Positions 1 through 5,150 are shown, counted from the first letter of the stretch. The stretch is 6,207 nt of DNA from Bacteroides sp. (GCA_019417975.1 DYCT01000015.1:5464-11670); one strand, 5' to 3'. The notes: generated by a model from the letters alone, not told the origin. Numbers and translations: made by a program.

Positions 1-5
1 GTATT

Positions 6-686
6 ATGAAAAAAATATTGATGGCTGAGGATGAAGAGAACATCTCCGACTTTGTGAGTCGCGGACTAAGAAACTTCAACTATGATGTTACCGTAGTGAA
101 CAATGGTACGGAGGCATGGCGATTGCTTGAGGAAGGCAATCGCTATGACCTCGTAATGCTCGACATACGTATGCCAGGGATGAATGGGCTGGAAGTGTGT
201 AGAAAGATTCGTGACACTTTCGGATATACGATTCCCATACTTATGCTTACTGCTCTCGACACAACAGACGATGTAGTGATGGGACTGCAAAATGGAGCTG
301 ACGAGTACATTGCCAAGCCATTCAAGTTTGTTGAGCTATTGGCTCGCATCCAAGCATTACTCCGTAGAGCTGAACATTCTCACAAAGGGGCTAACTTCAT
401 CTGTGGCGAACTGCGACTTGATCCATCATCGCACAAGGTATATCGAGATGACAAAGAATGGGATTTGAGCATCAAAGAGTATCGGTTGCTAAAATACATG
501 ATGGAACACGAAGGAGAGATTCTATCGCGTCGCCAACTGCTCAAGGATGTGTGGGATAAAGATTTCGATACCAATACCAATGTCATTGATGTGTACGTGC
601 GCTATCTACGACAAAAGATTGATGATGGTTTCGAACATAAGATAATACAAACAGTGGTCGGCACCGGATATTGCTTGAAAAAATGA
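6..686 (+). CDS. Two-component response regulator, OmpR/PhoB family
   Basis: This 226-residue cytoplasmic protein is a phosphorylation-controlled DNA-binding transcription regulator. The receiver domain covers about residues 1-120. It has the acidic pair E8-D9, the phospho-acceptor D53 in MLDIRMPGMNG, the switch T82 (MLTALD) and the conserved lysine K104 in the IAKPF motif. A winged-helix output domain fills about 130-226, with the typical family ending VVGTGYCLKK. Length and domain order are normal for the family, and no key residue is missing. The ATG at 6 gives the canonical N-terminus (MKKILMAEDE); only five bases precede it, so its promoter lies outside the window. It overlaps the kinase gene by four bases (ATGA at 683-686), so the kinase is its presumed partner. 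Target genes and stimulus cannot be read from the sequence. It resembles Bacteroides RprY-like and CusR-like regulators, but not closely enough for a symbol. Confidence 0.95.
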   Translation: MKKILMAEDEENISDFVSRGLRNFNYDVTVVNNGTEAWRLLEEGNRYDLVMLDIRMPGMNGLEVCRKIRDTFGYTIPILMLTALDTTDDVVMGLQNGADEYIAKPFKFVELLARIQALLRRAEHSHKGANFICGELRLDPSSHKVYRDDKEWDLSIKEYRLLKYMMEHEGEILSRRQLLKDVWDKDFDTNTNVIDVYVRYLRQKIDDGFEHKIIQTVVGTGYCLKK

Positions 687-1861
687 AGATAGGAAACAAA
701 ATATCACTGCTATACTCGGGTATAACAATTGGTCTGGTAATCATTACAGCTCTCCTATTTTTCTTCGTAGCGTCAAACTATACCCACGATATCTATTACA
801 GCTATTTAGAGGAGAAAGCACATGCTGTAGCAGAAGAAAAGTTTTCTGAAGATGAACTCGACCCCGTGAAATATCGCAATGTAGTAATTCGCCGACAGAA
901 CTCTATCCCTACCTCCAAAGAACTATTTATCAACCTGGCCGACCGAGTCGAAGCAGAAAAACAACTAAGACAATATCTCGACAAAGAAGAAATAGAAAAA
1001 CTATTTGCCAATCAGACCATCAACTTTGAGGAAAGAGATGAAGTAGGCACAGCATTCATTTACTACGACAACACAGGGACATTCGCCGTTATAGTACTGA
1101 GTCGCAATCCGTTTATTGAAGACATCAACCGTATGTTGCTCTGGGGATTGCTCGTACTCGTAATTATCTCTGCCGGCATTCTCTACCTCATCAGTCGCCT
1201 GTATGCCCTGCGCACGCTCAACAGAATAGACATGGACTATCAAGCAGAAAAGATGTTCGTAAACAATGCTTCCCATGAAATCAACAACCCCCTTACTGCC
1301 ATTCAAGGCGAATGCGAGGTAGGACTCATGATGAATCATACGCCCGAAGAATATCGCGACATTCTCAGTCGTATTTCCAAAGAGACCAACCGTATCATAT
1401 CCATTATGCGTGAATTGCTACAATTCTCTCATGCCCAGTACGGCCGTATAGACAAAACAAAGATGCAACCCATGAATCTTTCTTCTGTTATCGCAGCAGA
1501 ATGTAACATAGACAATGTGAGACTGAATATCATCAACGATTTCAAAGTGACAGCTGACGCTGAACTTCTTCGTATCGCCATACACAACCTGGTAAGCAAT
1601 GCTGTGAAATATTCCAATGGGCATCCCGTGGTAGTTACCGTCAACCATCCATGCCTAACGATAGAAGACCGTGGAATAGGCATTCCGAAATCAGACCTTT
1701 GTCACATCTTCCAACCCTTCTACCGTGCCTCGAATGTCGGTTCTGTATCCGGCAAAGGCATAGGACTCGCTCTCTCCAAAAGCATTTTGGAGCGCATGGG
1801 AGCAAGCATATCAGTCACTTCACATATCGAAAGCGGTACCATATTCAAAGTGACATTCTGA
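683..1861 (+). CDS. Membrane sensor histidine kinase, partner of the upstream regulator
   Basis: This inner-membrane kinase should autophosphorylate on histidine and pass phosphate to D53 of the preceding regulator. I take the ATG at 683, not the in-frame TTG at 671. The ATG gives an ATGA overlap with the regulator stop and a 392-residue protein beginning MKIGNKISLLYSG. Transmembrane helix 1 is about residues 7-29, a periplasmic sensor segment of about 120 residues follows, and helix 2 is about 151-172. The dimerisation/phosphoacceptor box NNASHEINNPLTAIQGE carries His198. The ATPase domain shows an N box (N302, N306), a G1 box EDRGIGIP (328-335), an F box (IFQPFYRA) and a G2 box GKGIGLALS (357-365). 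Only about 25 residues separate helix 2 from His198, too few for a normal HAMP domain. The periplasmic part matches no sensor fold I recognise, so the signal is unknown. Confidence 0.94.
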   Translation: MKIGNKISLLYSGITIGLVIITALLFFFVASNYTHDIYYSYLEEKAHAVAEEKFSEDELDPVKYRNVVIRRQNSIPTSKELFINLADRVEAEKQLRQYLDKEEIEKLFANQTINFEERDEVGTAFIYYDNTGTFAVIVLSRNPFIEDINRMLLWGLLVLVIISAGILYLISRLYALRTLNRIDMDYQAEKMFVNNASHEINNPLTAIQGECEVGLMMNHTPEEYRDILSRISKETNRIISIMRELLQFSHAQYGRIDKTKMQPMNLSSVIAAECNIDNVRLNIINDFKVTADAELLRIAIHNLVSNAVKYSNGHPVVVTVNHPCLTIEDRGIGIPKSDLCHIFQPFYRASNVGSVSGKGIGLALSKSILERMGASISVTSHIESGTIFKVTF

Positions 1862-1876
1862 GAAGGTCTACTGGGA

Positions 1877-1905
1877 AAATCGGATATGCTATTACACTCC
1901 GATTT
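1877..1905. terminator. Inverted repeat just after the kinase gene, possible terminator
   Basis: AAATCGGA (1877-1884) and TCCGATTT (1898-1905) form a perfect 8-bp stem with a 13-nt loop, beginning 16 bases after the kinase stop. On the + strand only three T, part of the stem itself, precede GGG, so there is no proper U tract. On the - strand the stem is followed by TTTTCCC. It may help end or stabilise the kinase mRNA, but as an intrinsic terminator it is weak. Confidence 0.4.
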
Positions 1906-1926
1906 GGGATTAATAAGGTATTAGCC

Positions 1927-1966
1927 AAAAAGAAAATCCGCATAACTCATTGAGCTATGCGGATTT
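1927..1966 (-). terminator. Strong hairpin terminator, best read on the minus strand
   Basis: The arms at 1934-1948 and 1952-1966 pair over 15 positions with one A-C mismatch (1945/1955) and a 3-nt loop; the GC-rich middle reads ATCCGCAT/ATGCGGAT. Read on the - strand, the stem is followed directly by TTTTCTTTTT (1936 down to 1927), a textbook U tract. Read on the + strand it is followed by the poorer ATCTATCTAT, so it could also stop read-through from the two-component operon. The better orientation implies a transcript arriving from the right on the - strand, which fits the minus-strand promoter at 2118-2150. Confidence 0.75.
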
Positions 1967-1998
1967 ATCTATCTATACCTTTCGGTAGTTATCTATAC

Positions 1999-2106
1999 TT
2001 ACTTCACCTCCTCGAAATGCAAACCGTTATTAAACAAGCCATCTGCGTGAGCGTGCTGCAAATGTGCTGCAATTATGGAAATAAGCAACGATAAGCAAAC
2101 ACGCAC
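1999..2106 (-). CDS. Doubtful 35-codon GTG-start ORF inside the minus-strand transcript
   Basis: The frame begins VRVCLSLLISIIAAHLQHAH and ends GLHFEEVK with a TAA. The first 14 residues are hydrophobic and the end is acidic and polar, so it reads like a small membrane-inserting peptide or a leftover protein tail. A TGA lies directly before the GTG, so there is no upstream extension. The start would be nearly leaderless if transcription begins about seven bases after the TACCTTTG box. There is no recognisable family, and a frame of this length is expected by chance. It is listed because the promoter-terminator pair shows the strand is probably transcribed. Confidence 0.15.
   Translation of the reverse strand: MRVCLSLLISIIAAHLQHAHADGLFNNGLHFEEVK
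2053..2074. repeat. Tandem 11-bp repeat (GTGCTGCAAWT)
   Basis: GTGCTGCAAAT (2053-2063) is followed at once by GTGCTGCAATT (2064-2074), with one mismatch. A third copy of the TGCTGCAA core lies at 2112-2119, at the start of the palindrome and in the promoter region. Inside the minus-strand transcript they read as repeated TTGCAGCA. No function is evident. Confidence 0.6.
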
Positions 2107-2117
2107 TCAACTGCTGC

Positions 2118-2150
2118 AAAGGTAGTGCAAATGAGCGGAATATCAAAACA
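2118..2150 (-). promoter_or_regulatory. Minus-strand Bacteroidetes-type promoter
   Basis: On the - strand, TTTTG (about 2149-2145) is followed after 19 bases by TACCTTTG (2125-2118). These match the -33 TTTG and -7 TAnnTTTG elements of the Bacteroidetes primary sigma factor at the expected spacing. Transcription would start near 2111 and run left towards the terminator at 1966-1927. The promoter sits in one arm of the 2119-2192 palindrome. Confidence 0.65.
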
Positions 2151-2192
2151 AATACGAAGTTTTGTTTTGTATTCCCGAGTGCAGCCTACCTT
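2119..2192. repeat. Imperfect palindrome of about 74 bp
   Basis: The outer arms AAGGTAG (2119-2125) and CTACCTT (2186-2192) match perfectly. An inner stem of about 15 bp (2137-2152 against 2161-2175, one bulged T) closes an 8-nt loop, with the A/T-rich part AAAACAAA/TTTGTTTT nearest the loop. The segments between the outer and inner stems are only loosely complementary. The left arm contains the -7 box of the minus-strand promoter. I have an unverified impression that similar AAGGTAG...CTACCTT palindromes recur between genes in Bacteroides and Prevotella genomes; a genome search would settle it. Confidence 0.65.
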
Positions 2193-2221
2193 ATTAAGAG
2201 GTAGTGTTTTTACTTGTAAAT

Positions 2222-2359
2222 ACCAAATGTAGTACCTCAAAAACTACAAATGAAATACAGCAAAAAATACAAATGAATTGCCACAAAAGCTAGTTCTAAA
2301 CTACCACAAAAGTTAGCAATGAAACAACACAATTCATAGTATTAAATATCCACAAATAT
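2222..2359. repeat. Array of six degenerate 23-bp direct repeats
   Basis: Units begin at 2222, 2245, 2268, 2291, 2314 and 2337, exactly 23 bases apart with no spacers. The last five start TAC, TAC, TAG, TAG, TAG. TACAAATGAA occurs at 2245-2254 and 2268-2277. CCACAAAAGCTAG (2281-2293) and CCACAAAAGTTAG (2304-2316) differ at one base. Within each unit, positions 14-19 follow C-x-x-C-A-A in units 1-4 and 6, and units 3-6 all have CACAA at 15-19; units 2, 3, 4, 5 and 6 carry TGAA, TAAA or TTAAA near positions 7-10. The array ends about 33 bases before the -7 box of the ATPase operon and lies between that promoter and the divergent minus-strand one. It looks like a cooperative protein-binding array, but the binder is unknown. 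Confidence 0.7.
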
Positions 2360-2369
2360 CAGTTTTTGC

Positions 2370-2400
2370 TTGTATATATAACTGAATATCACTAACTTTG
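2370..2400 (+). promoter_or_regulatory. Bacteroidetes-type promoter of the ATPase operon
   Basis: TAACTTTG (2393-2400) fits the -7 consensus TAnnTTTG. A CTTG ending at 2372 lies 20 bases upstream in the -33 position; the better TTTTTG at 2363-2368 is slightly too far away. Transcription would begin near 2406, leaving a leader of about 22 bases before the ATG at 2428. There is no Shine-Dalgarno in that leader, as is normal for this phylum. Confidence 0.75.
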
Positions 2401-2427
2401 CACACATAATCAAATCACGATTACAAT

Positions 2428-3720
2428 ATGAGTTATTCACATAGAATTGCAGACCTTCAACTGGCAGAGCGTCTTGAGGCTTTTGGGGCTGTACTAATAG
2501 AGGGTCCTAAGTGGTGCGGAAAGACAACAACTGCGGAACAAATGAGCAAAAGTGTCATTAAGATGCAGGACACGGAGATGCAGGAAGAATACGCTGCAAC
2601 TGCTGCCTCGAAACCATCATTGTTGTTGATGGGTGAAACTCCTCGTCTTATAGATGAATGGCAGGATGCTCCTGTGCTTTGGGATGCCGTGCGTACTATG
2701 GTGGACAGGCGTCAGGTCCCAGGCCAGTTCATTCTTACGGGGTCTACTGTTGTAGACAGAAGTAAAATACATCATTCTGGTACGGGTAGGATTTCACGAA
2801 TGAAGATGTTGCCAATGAGTCTATGGGAGTCAGGAGAGTCTAACGGAAAGATTTCACTTAAAGAATTGTTTGATAATAAAGACTTAGACATAGACGGCAT
2901 CACTTCAGATATGAAGATTGAAGACTTGATTTATGCTGCTTGTCGTGGTGGATGGCCTGCATTTCTAAATATGAAGAGTGATAAGGCAAAGCTACTTATT
3001 GCACGCAACTATGTTGATGCTATCTGTCGTGACGATATTTCAAGAGTGGATGGCGTACAAAGGGATGAACGGACAACTCGTGCAATATTGCGTTCGTATG
3101 CCCGTAACATCTCAACATTGGCAAAGAATACGGCTCTGTTAGCTGATGTAACAACCCCTGGGGAAGTTTCACTTTCTATGAGTGCGTTTGAGGATTATGT
3201 AACCTCCCTCAACAAATTGTTCGTTATTGACAACATCGAAGCTTGGTGTCCTGCAGTCCGAAGCAAGACTGCAATTCGAAGTGGTATAAAACGAGCTTTC
3301 GTAGACCCATCCATTGCAATTGCATCATTAGGACTTTCCCCAGAAGCATTGATGACGCAGCTCAAAACCTTTGGTTTCATCTTTGAGCAGATGTGTGCGA
3401 GAGACCTTCGGGCTTATACTCCAGGTTTTGGCAATCATCTGTCATATTATCGCGACCGCTACGGACTGGAAGCCGACTTAGTGCTTCATCTTGACGATGG
3501 ACGCTATGCTCTGATAGAGTGCAAGCTTGGCAGCCGTGAAATAGAAGAAGGAGCCAAACATCTTTTGGAAATTAAACGACTCATTCAAGTGCATAATGAG
3601 ACAGAAAAGCAGGTGCCGTTGCGCGAACCAGACTTGATGATTGTCATGACAGGTGGCAGCATGGCTTACACACGCCCAGACGGAGTCAAAGTCATACCGC
3701 TTGCTTGTTTGAAAGATTAA
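2428..3720 (+). CDS. AAA_14/DUF4143-type ATPase, first gene of a three-gene operon
   Basis: This is a 430-residue cytoplasmic ATP-binding protein of the AAA_14 plus DUF4143 architecture, which is widespread in Bacteroidetes and archaea and largely uncharacterised. The P-loop is GPKWCGKTTT (26-35), the Walker B-like acidic pair is in LIDEWQ (D76, E77), a sensor-1-like segment is FILTGST (101-107), and GTGRISRMKMLPMSLWES (118 onward) is the family's characteristic arginine/serine-rich stretch. The C-terminal half matches DUF4143 and contains E348-A-D350 followed by IECK with E364 and K366, the spacing of a PD-(D/E)xK nuclease-fold core. Nuclease activity is therefore possible but unproven; in many relatives this domain is thought to be degenerate. 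The ATG at 2428 follows a good promoter by a short leader. The next gene begins 12 bases after the stop. Biological role is unknown. Confidence 0.88.
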   Translation: MSYSHRIADLQLAERLEAFGAVLIEGPKWCGKTTTAEQMSKSVIKMQDTEMQEEYAATAASKPSLLLMGETPRLIDEWQDAPVLWDAVRTMVDRRQVPGQFILTGSTVVDRSKIHHSGTGRISRMKMLPMSLWESGESNGKISLKELFDNKDLDIDGITSDMKIEDLIYAACRGGWPAFLNMKSDKAKLLIARNYVDAICRDDISRVDGVQRDERTTRAILRSYARNISTLAKNTALLADVTTPGEVSLSMSAFEDYVTSLNKLFVIDNIEAWCPAVRSKTAIRSGIKRAFVDPSIAIASLGLSPEALMTQLKTFGFIFEQMCARDLRAYTPGFGNHLSYYRDRYGLEADLVLHLDDGRYALIECKLGSREIEEGAKHLLEIKRLIQVHNETEKQVPLREPDLMIVMTGGSMAYTRPDGVKVIPLACLKD

Positions 3721-3732
3721 AAAAGACATGTC

Positions 3733-4119
3733 ATGAATGATATCAGTAAGGACAAGGATTATCAGGAATTCTTTGCAGGAATAAAAGAATTGGCAAAGGG
3801 ACTTATGCAGATTCGTGAGAGAGCAGCCATAGAGTATGCTCCCATTGTGGAGAAGTTCTGTGCGAGGAAACACGCAACTGCAAATGAAGTAGGCCGGATG
3901 CTTGACTATCTGTTTGAGTTTGCCGACGACGAACGCATATTGCTTATGTACAAGAAAGTTTGCCGAAGATTCGTCTATGATTATCCCGAAACCATAAGTT
4001 ATTACATCATGGAGTACAGAAAAGAGTATGACCGTGAAAGTCTTATCGGTACCGAATATGAATATCTGCTTTATGAGGATGATGAATTGTTTGACAAAGA
4101 ACATAAAACAAAACAATAA
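3733..4119 (+). CDS. Conserved-looking 128-residue protein of unknown function
   Basis: I do not recognise a family. The ATG at 3733 is used because the ATG at 3728 meets a stop after two codons. The protein is predicted to be soluble and mostly helical. Residues about 1-60 are rich in K, E and A (for example GIKELAKGLMQIRERAAIEY). The middle carries ARKHATANEVGRMLDYLFEF and aromatic-rich segments (VYDYPETISYYIMEYRKEY), and the end is strongly acidic (EYLLYEDDELFDKE) before a short basic tail. There is no signal peptide or membrane span. It lies 12 bases after the ATPase and 14 before the membrane protein, so all three are almost certainly one mRNA. A role as a partner or regulator of the ATPase is inferred from position only. 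Confidence 0.8.
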   Translation: MNDISKDKDYQEFFAGIKELAKGLMQIRERAAIEYAPIVEKFCARKHATANEVGRMLDYLFEFADDERILLMYKKVCRRFVYDYPETISYYIMEYRKEYDRESLIGTEYEYLLYEDDELFDKEHKTKQ

Positions 4120-4133
4120 AAACAGAATAGAAT

Positions 4134-4823
4134 ATGGGAACTGCATTACTGGCACTCTGCTTCTGCGCATTGTCGCTCATCCTTGCCTTGTTTGTGGGCA
4201 TATCGCCCATAAGCGACAAAGCAAAGATTAGGTTTATGTATGTCGGTGCTGCGCTGTCGTTGATGTCAGTGCCAATGATGAGCCATTACATTGCAGGGCT
4301 GAACAATATTGTGGACGAGCTGCGCTATCAAGCCGTACTTGTGTTCATCGTCGTTGTGTGTTGCTATTGCTTCGTCATGGCAAATATGGTGAAGTACAAT
4401 GTCATGAAGAAAAAGGTGGCGGTGCTTGAAGATACGGTGGAGAAACTTGAACAGGAACGTGCAGCAGCAATGTCGCAAGCCGTGGATGAAGAGCAGCAGC
4501 ACAAAATGCAAGAAGTACTCGACTGGTTTGCAGCGAAGATGAGCGTGTTCAGCAAAGAAGAACAAGAGGCCATCAACGCTTGTTCCATAGCCTTTGCCGA
4601 GCGTGACCAGATAGTAATACCTAAAGTCAGCATAGCCGTTAATGCCAAATGCAGCCAAGCCGACCTCATGGCGTATGCCAGTTCCGCTTTCTTCAAGATA
4701 GGAAAGAAACGTAAGGACATTGCACGGTTCCTGAGTATTGTATTCGAAGCTTACTTCCCTAGGGGCGAAGGATTCGTGTATAAGAAGATGCCAGGCGAGA
4801 GAAAGCTCGAAATAGGTACTTGA
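4134..4823 (+). CDS. Membrane-anchored coiled-coil protein of unknown function
   Basis: This is a 229-residue protein. Hydrophobic helices lie at about 2-21 (ALLALCFCALSLILALFVG), 34-54 (weaker, methionine-rich) and 66-86 (QAVLVFIVVVCCYCFVMAN). A charged coiled coil follows at about 91-130 (KKKVAVLEDTVEKLEQERAA), then a soluble domain at 137-229 containing FSKEEQEAINACSIAF and KCSQADLMAYASSAFF and ending in a basic segment. The likely topology is a membrane anchor with a cytoplasmic stalk and head. The C-terminal layout reminds me of hypothetical proteins in Bacteroidales accessory regions, sometimes labelled mobilisation proteins, but I cannot confirm this. It is the third gene of the ATPase operon (14-base gap, no internal promoter seen). 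It could localise the ATPase or the small protein to the membrane; that is inference. Confidence 0.8.
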   Translation: MGTALLALCFCALSLILALFVGISPISDKAKIRFMYVGAALSLMSVPMMSHYIAGLNNIVDELRYQAVLVFIVVVCCYCFVMANMVKYNVMKKKVAVLEDTVEKLEQERAAAMSQAVDEEQQHKMQEVLDWFAAKMSVFSKEEQEAINACSIAFAERDQIVIPKVSIAVNAKCSQADLMAYASSAFFKIGKKRKDIARFLSIVFEAYFPRGEGFVYKKMPGERKLEIGT

Positions 4824-4844
4824 GAGTGGCCAATCAATAAAATG

Positions 4845-4865
4845 AAAACTAAATAACAGTTTTTT
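4845..4865 (+). terminator. Weak A/T hairpin after the ATPase operon
   Basis: AAAACT (4845-4850) pairs with AGTTTT (4858-4863) around a 7-nt loop, and the T run continues to 4865. With only one G-C pair the stem is weak, so termination here is uncertain, but no better candidate exists between the two operons. Confidence 0.3.
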
Positions 4866-4898
4866 CATAAACGACACACAGTTATCATGGAATTTTAA

Positions 4899-4906
4899 TA
4901 ACTTTG
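4899..4906 (+). promoter_or_regulatory. -7 box of the restriction-modification operon promoter
   Basis: TAACTTTG matches the Bacteroidetes -7 consensus and is followed by CA. No TTTG is visible at the usual 19-21 bases upstream (the area reads GACACACAGTTA), so the -33 element is poor or absent, which suits a promoter needing an activator. Start would be near 4912, giving a leader of roughly 27 bases to the ATG at 4939. Confidence 0.6.
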
Positions 4907-4938
4907 CATCAAAATTAAATATATCCAATTTCGAACAT

Positions 4939-5142
4939 ATGTCAAATCTCAATCGACTAAAATTAGTTCTTGTCGAAAAAGACAAAACCGGGAAATGGCT
5001 TGCAGAACAATTGGGCAAGTCAACTTGCACAGTAAGTAAATGGTGCAAGAATACAGTCCAACCAGACTTGAATACTCTTGATAGAATTGCCAAACTTTTG
5101 GATGTTGATGTAAAGTATTTACTTAATGACACTGTAAAATAA
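4939..5142 (+). CDS. XRE-family helix-turn-helix regulator, probable RM controller protein
   Basis: This 67-residue single-domain DNA-binding protein has the size and fold of the small controller proteins found at the head of type II restriction-modification operons. The helix-turn-helix is about residues 17-38 (TGKWLAEQLGKSTCTVSKW). It is followed by NTLDRIAKLLDVDVKYLL (45-62), the typical XRE/Cro core ending seen in Bacteroidales homologues beside RM genes. There is no extra effector domain. It lies eight bases before the endonuclease gene and directly after its own -7 box. Such proteins usually time expression so that methylation precedes cutting; that role is inferred from context. The ATG at 4939 gives a full-length domain. 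Confidence 0.88.
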   Translation: MSNLNRLKLVLVEKDKTGKWLAEQLGKSTCTVSKWCKNTVQPDLNTLDRIAKLLDVDVKYLLNDTVK

Positions 5143-5150
5143 GAAGCCCT

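Larger units (their letters stand above)
1927..2111 (-). ncRNA. Putative small minus-strand transcript (sRNA or tiny mRNA)
   Basis: A well-formed Bacteroidetes promoter on the - strand (2118-2150) and a strong intrinsic terminator on the same strand (1966-1927) bracket about 185 nt with no sizeable gene. That is the layout of an independent small-RNA gene. Within it are two adjacent 11-bp repeats (TTGCAGCAC cores, 2053-2074), a short TACC-GAAA-GGTA stem capped by a GNRA-type loop (around 1977-1988), and AGGAGGTGA (2012-2004), which exactly complements the 3' end of 16S rRNA. A GTG-initiated 35-codon frame (2106-1999) lies inside but starts only about five bases after the expected 5' end. I recognise no known RNA family. 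The transcription start is inferred from promoter spacing only. Confidence 0.45.

Noticed and set aside
671..682. Kinase start at the TTG at 671
   Set aside because: The ATG at 683 gives an ATGA overlap with the regulator stop and a normal N-terminus; the four extra residues only repeat the regulator's tail in another frame.
1651..1953. Plus-strand 100-codon frame overlapping the kinase end
   Set aside because: It overlaps the conserved kinase ATPase domain in another frame and ends within the terminator hairpin; the product is Arg/His/Ser-rich without a family.
2224..2246. Second minus-strand promoter (TACATTTG at 2231-2224)
   Set aside because: The -7 box fits, but no TTTG lies 19-21 bases upstream (the nearest is about 15), and the match falls inside the 23-bp repeat array.
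2222..2359. CRISPR array
   Set aside because: The 23-bp units abut with no unique spacers and are degenerate; there are no cas genes in the window.
1862..2427. tRNA gene or integration site in the intergenic region
   Set aside because: No cloverleaf, T-loop GGTTCGA-type sequence or integrase was found; the hairpin at 1934-1966 is fully explained as a terminator.
3478..4170. Minus-strand open frame of 230 codons
   Set aside because: It is antisense to the end of the ATPase and the 128-residue gene, with no promoter and a product rich in Phe, Cys, Ile and His typical of a shadow frame.
2428..4823. Conjugative or mobilisation module based on the coiled-coil membrane protein
   Set aside because: No relaxase, coupling protein, origin of transfer or integrase is visible in the window, so the resemblance alone does not support the call.
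4266..5132. Long minus-strand open frame of 288 codons
   Set aside because: It runs antisense to the membrane protein gene, across the RM promoter and the XRE gene, and its His/Phe/Leu/Ser-rich product shows no domain; the + strand genes explain the region.
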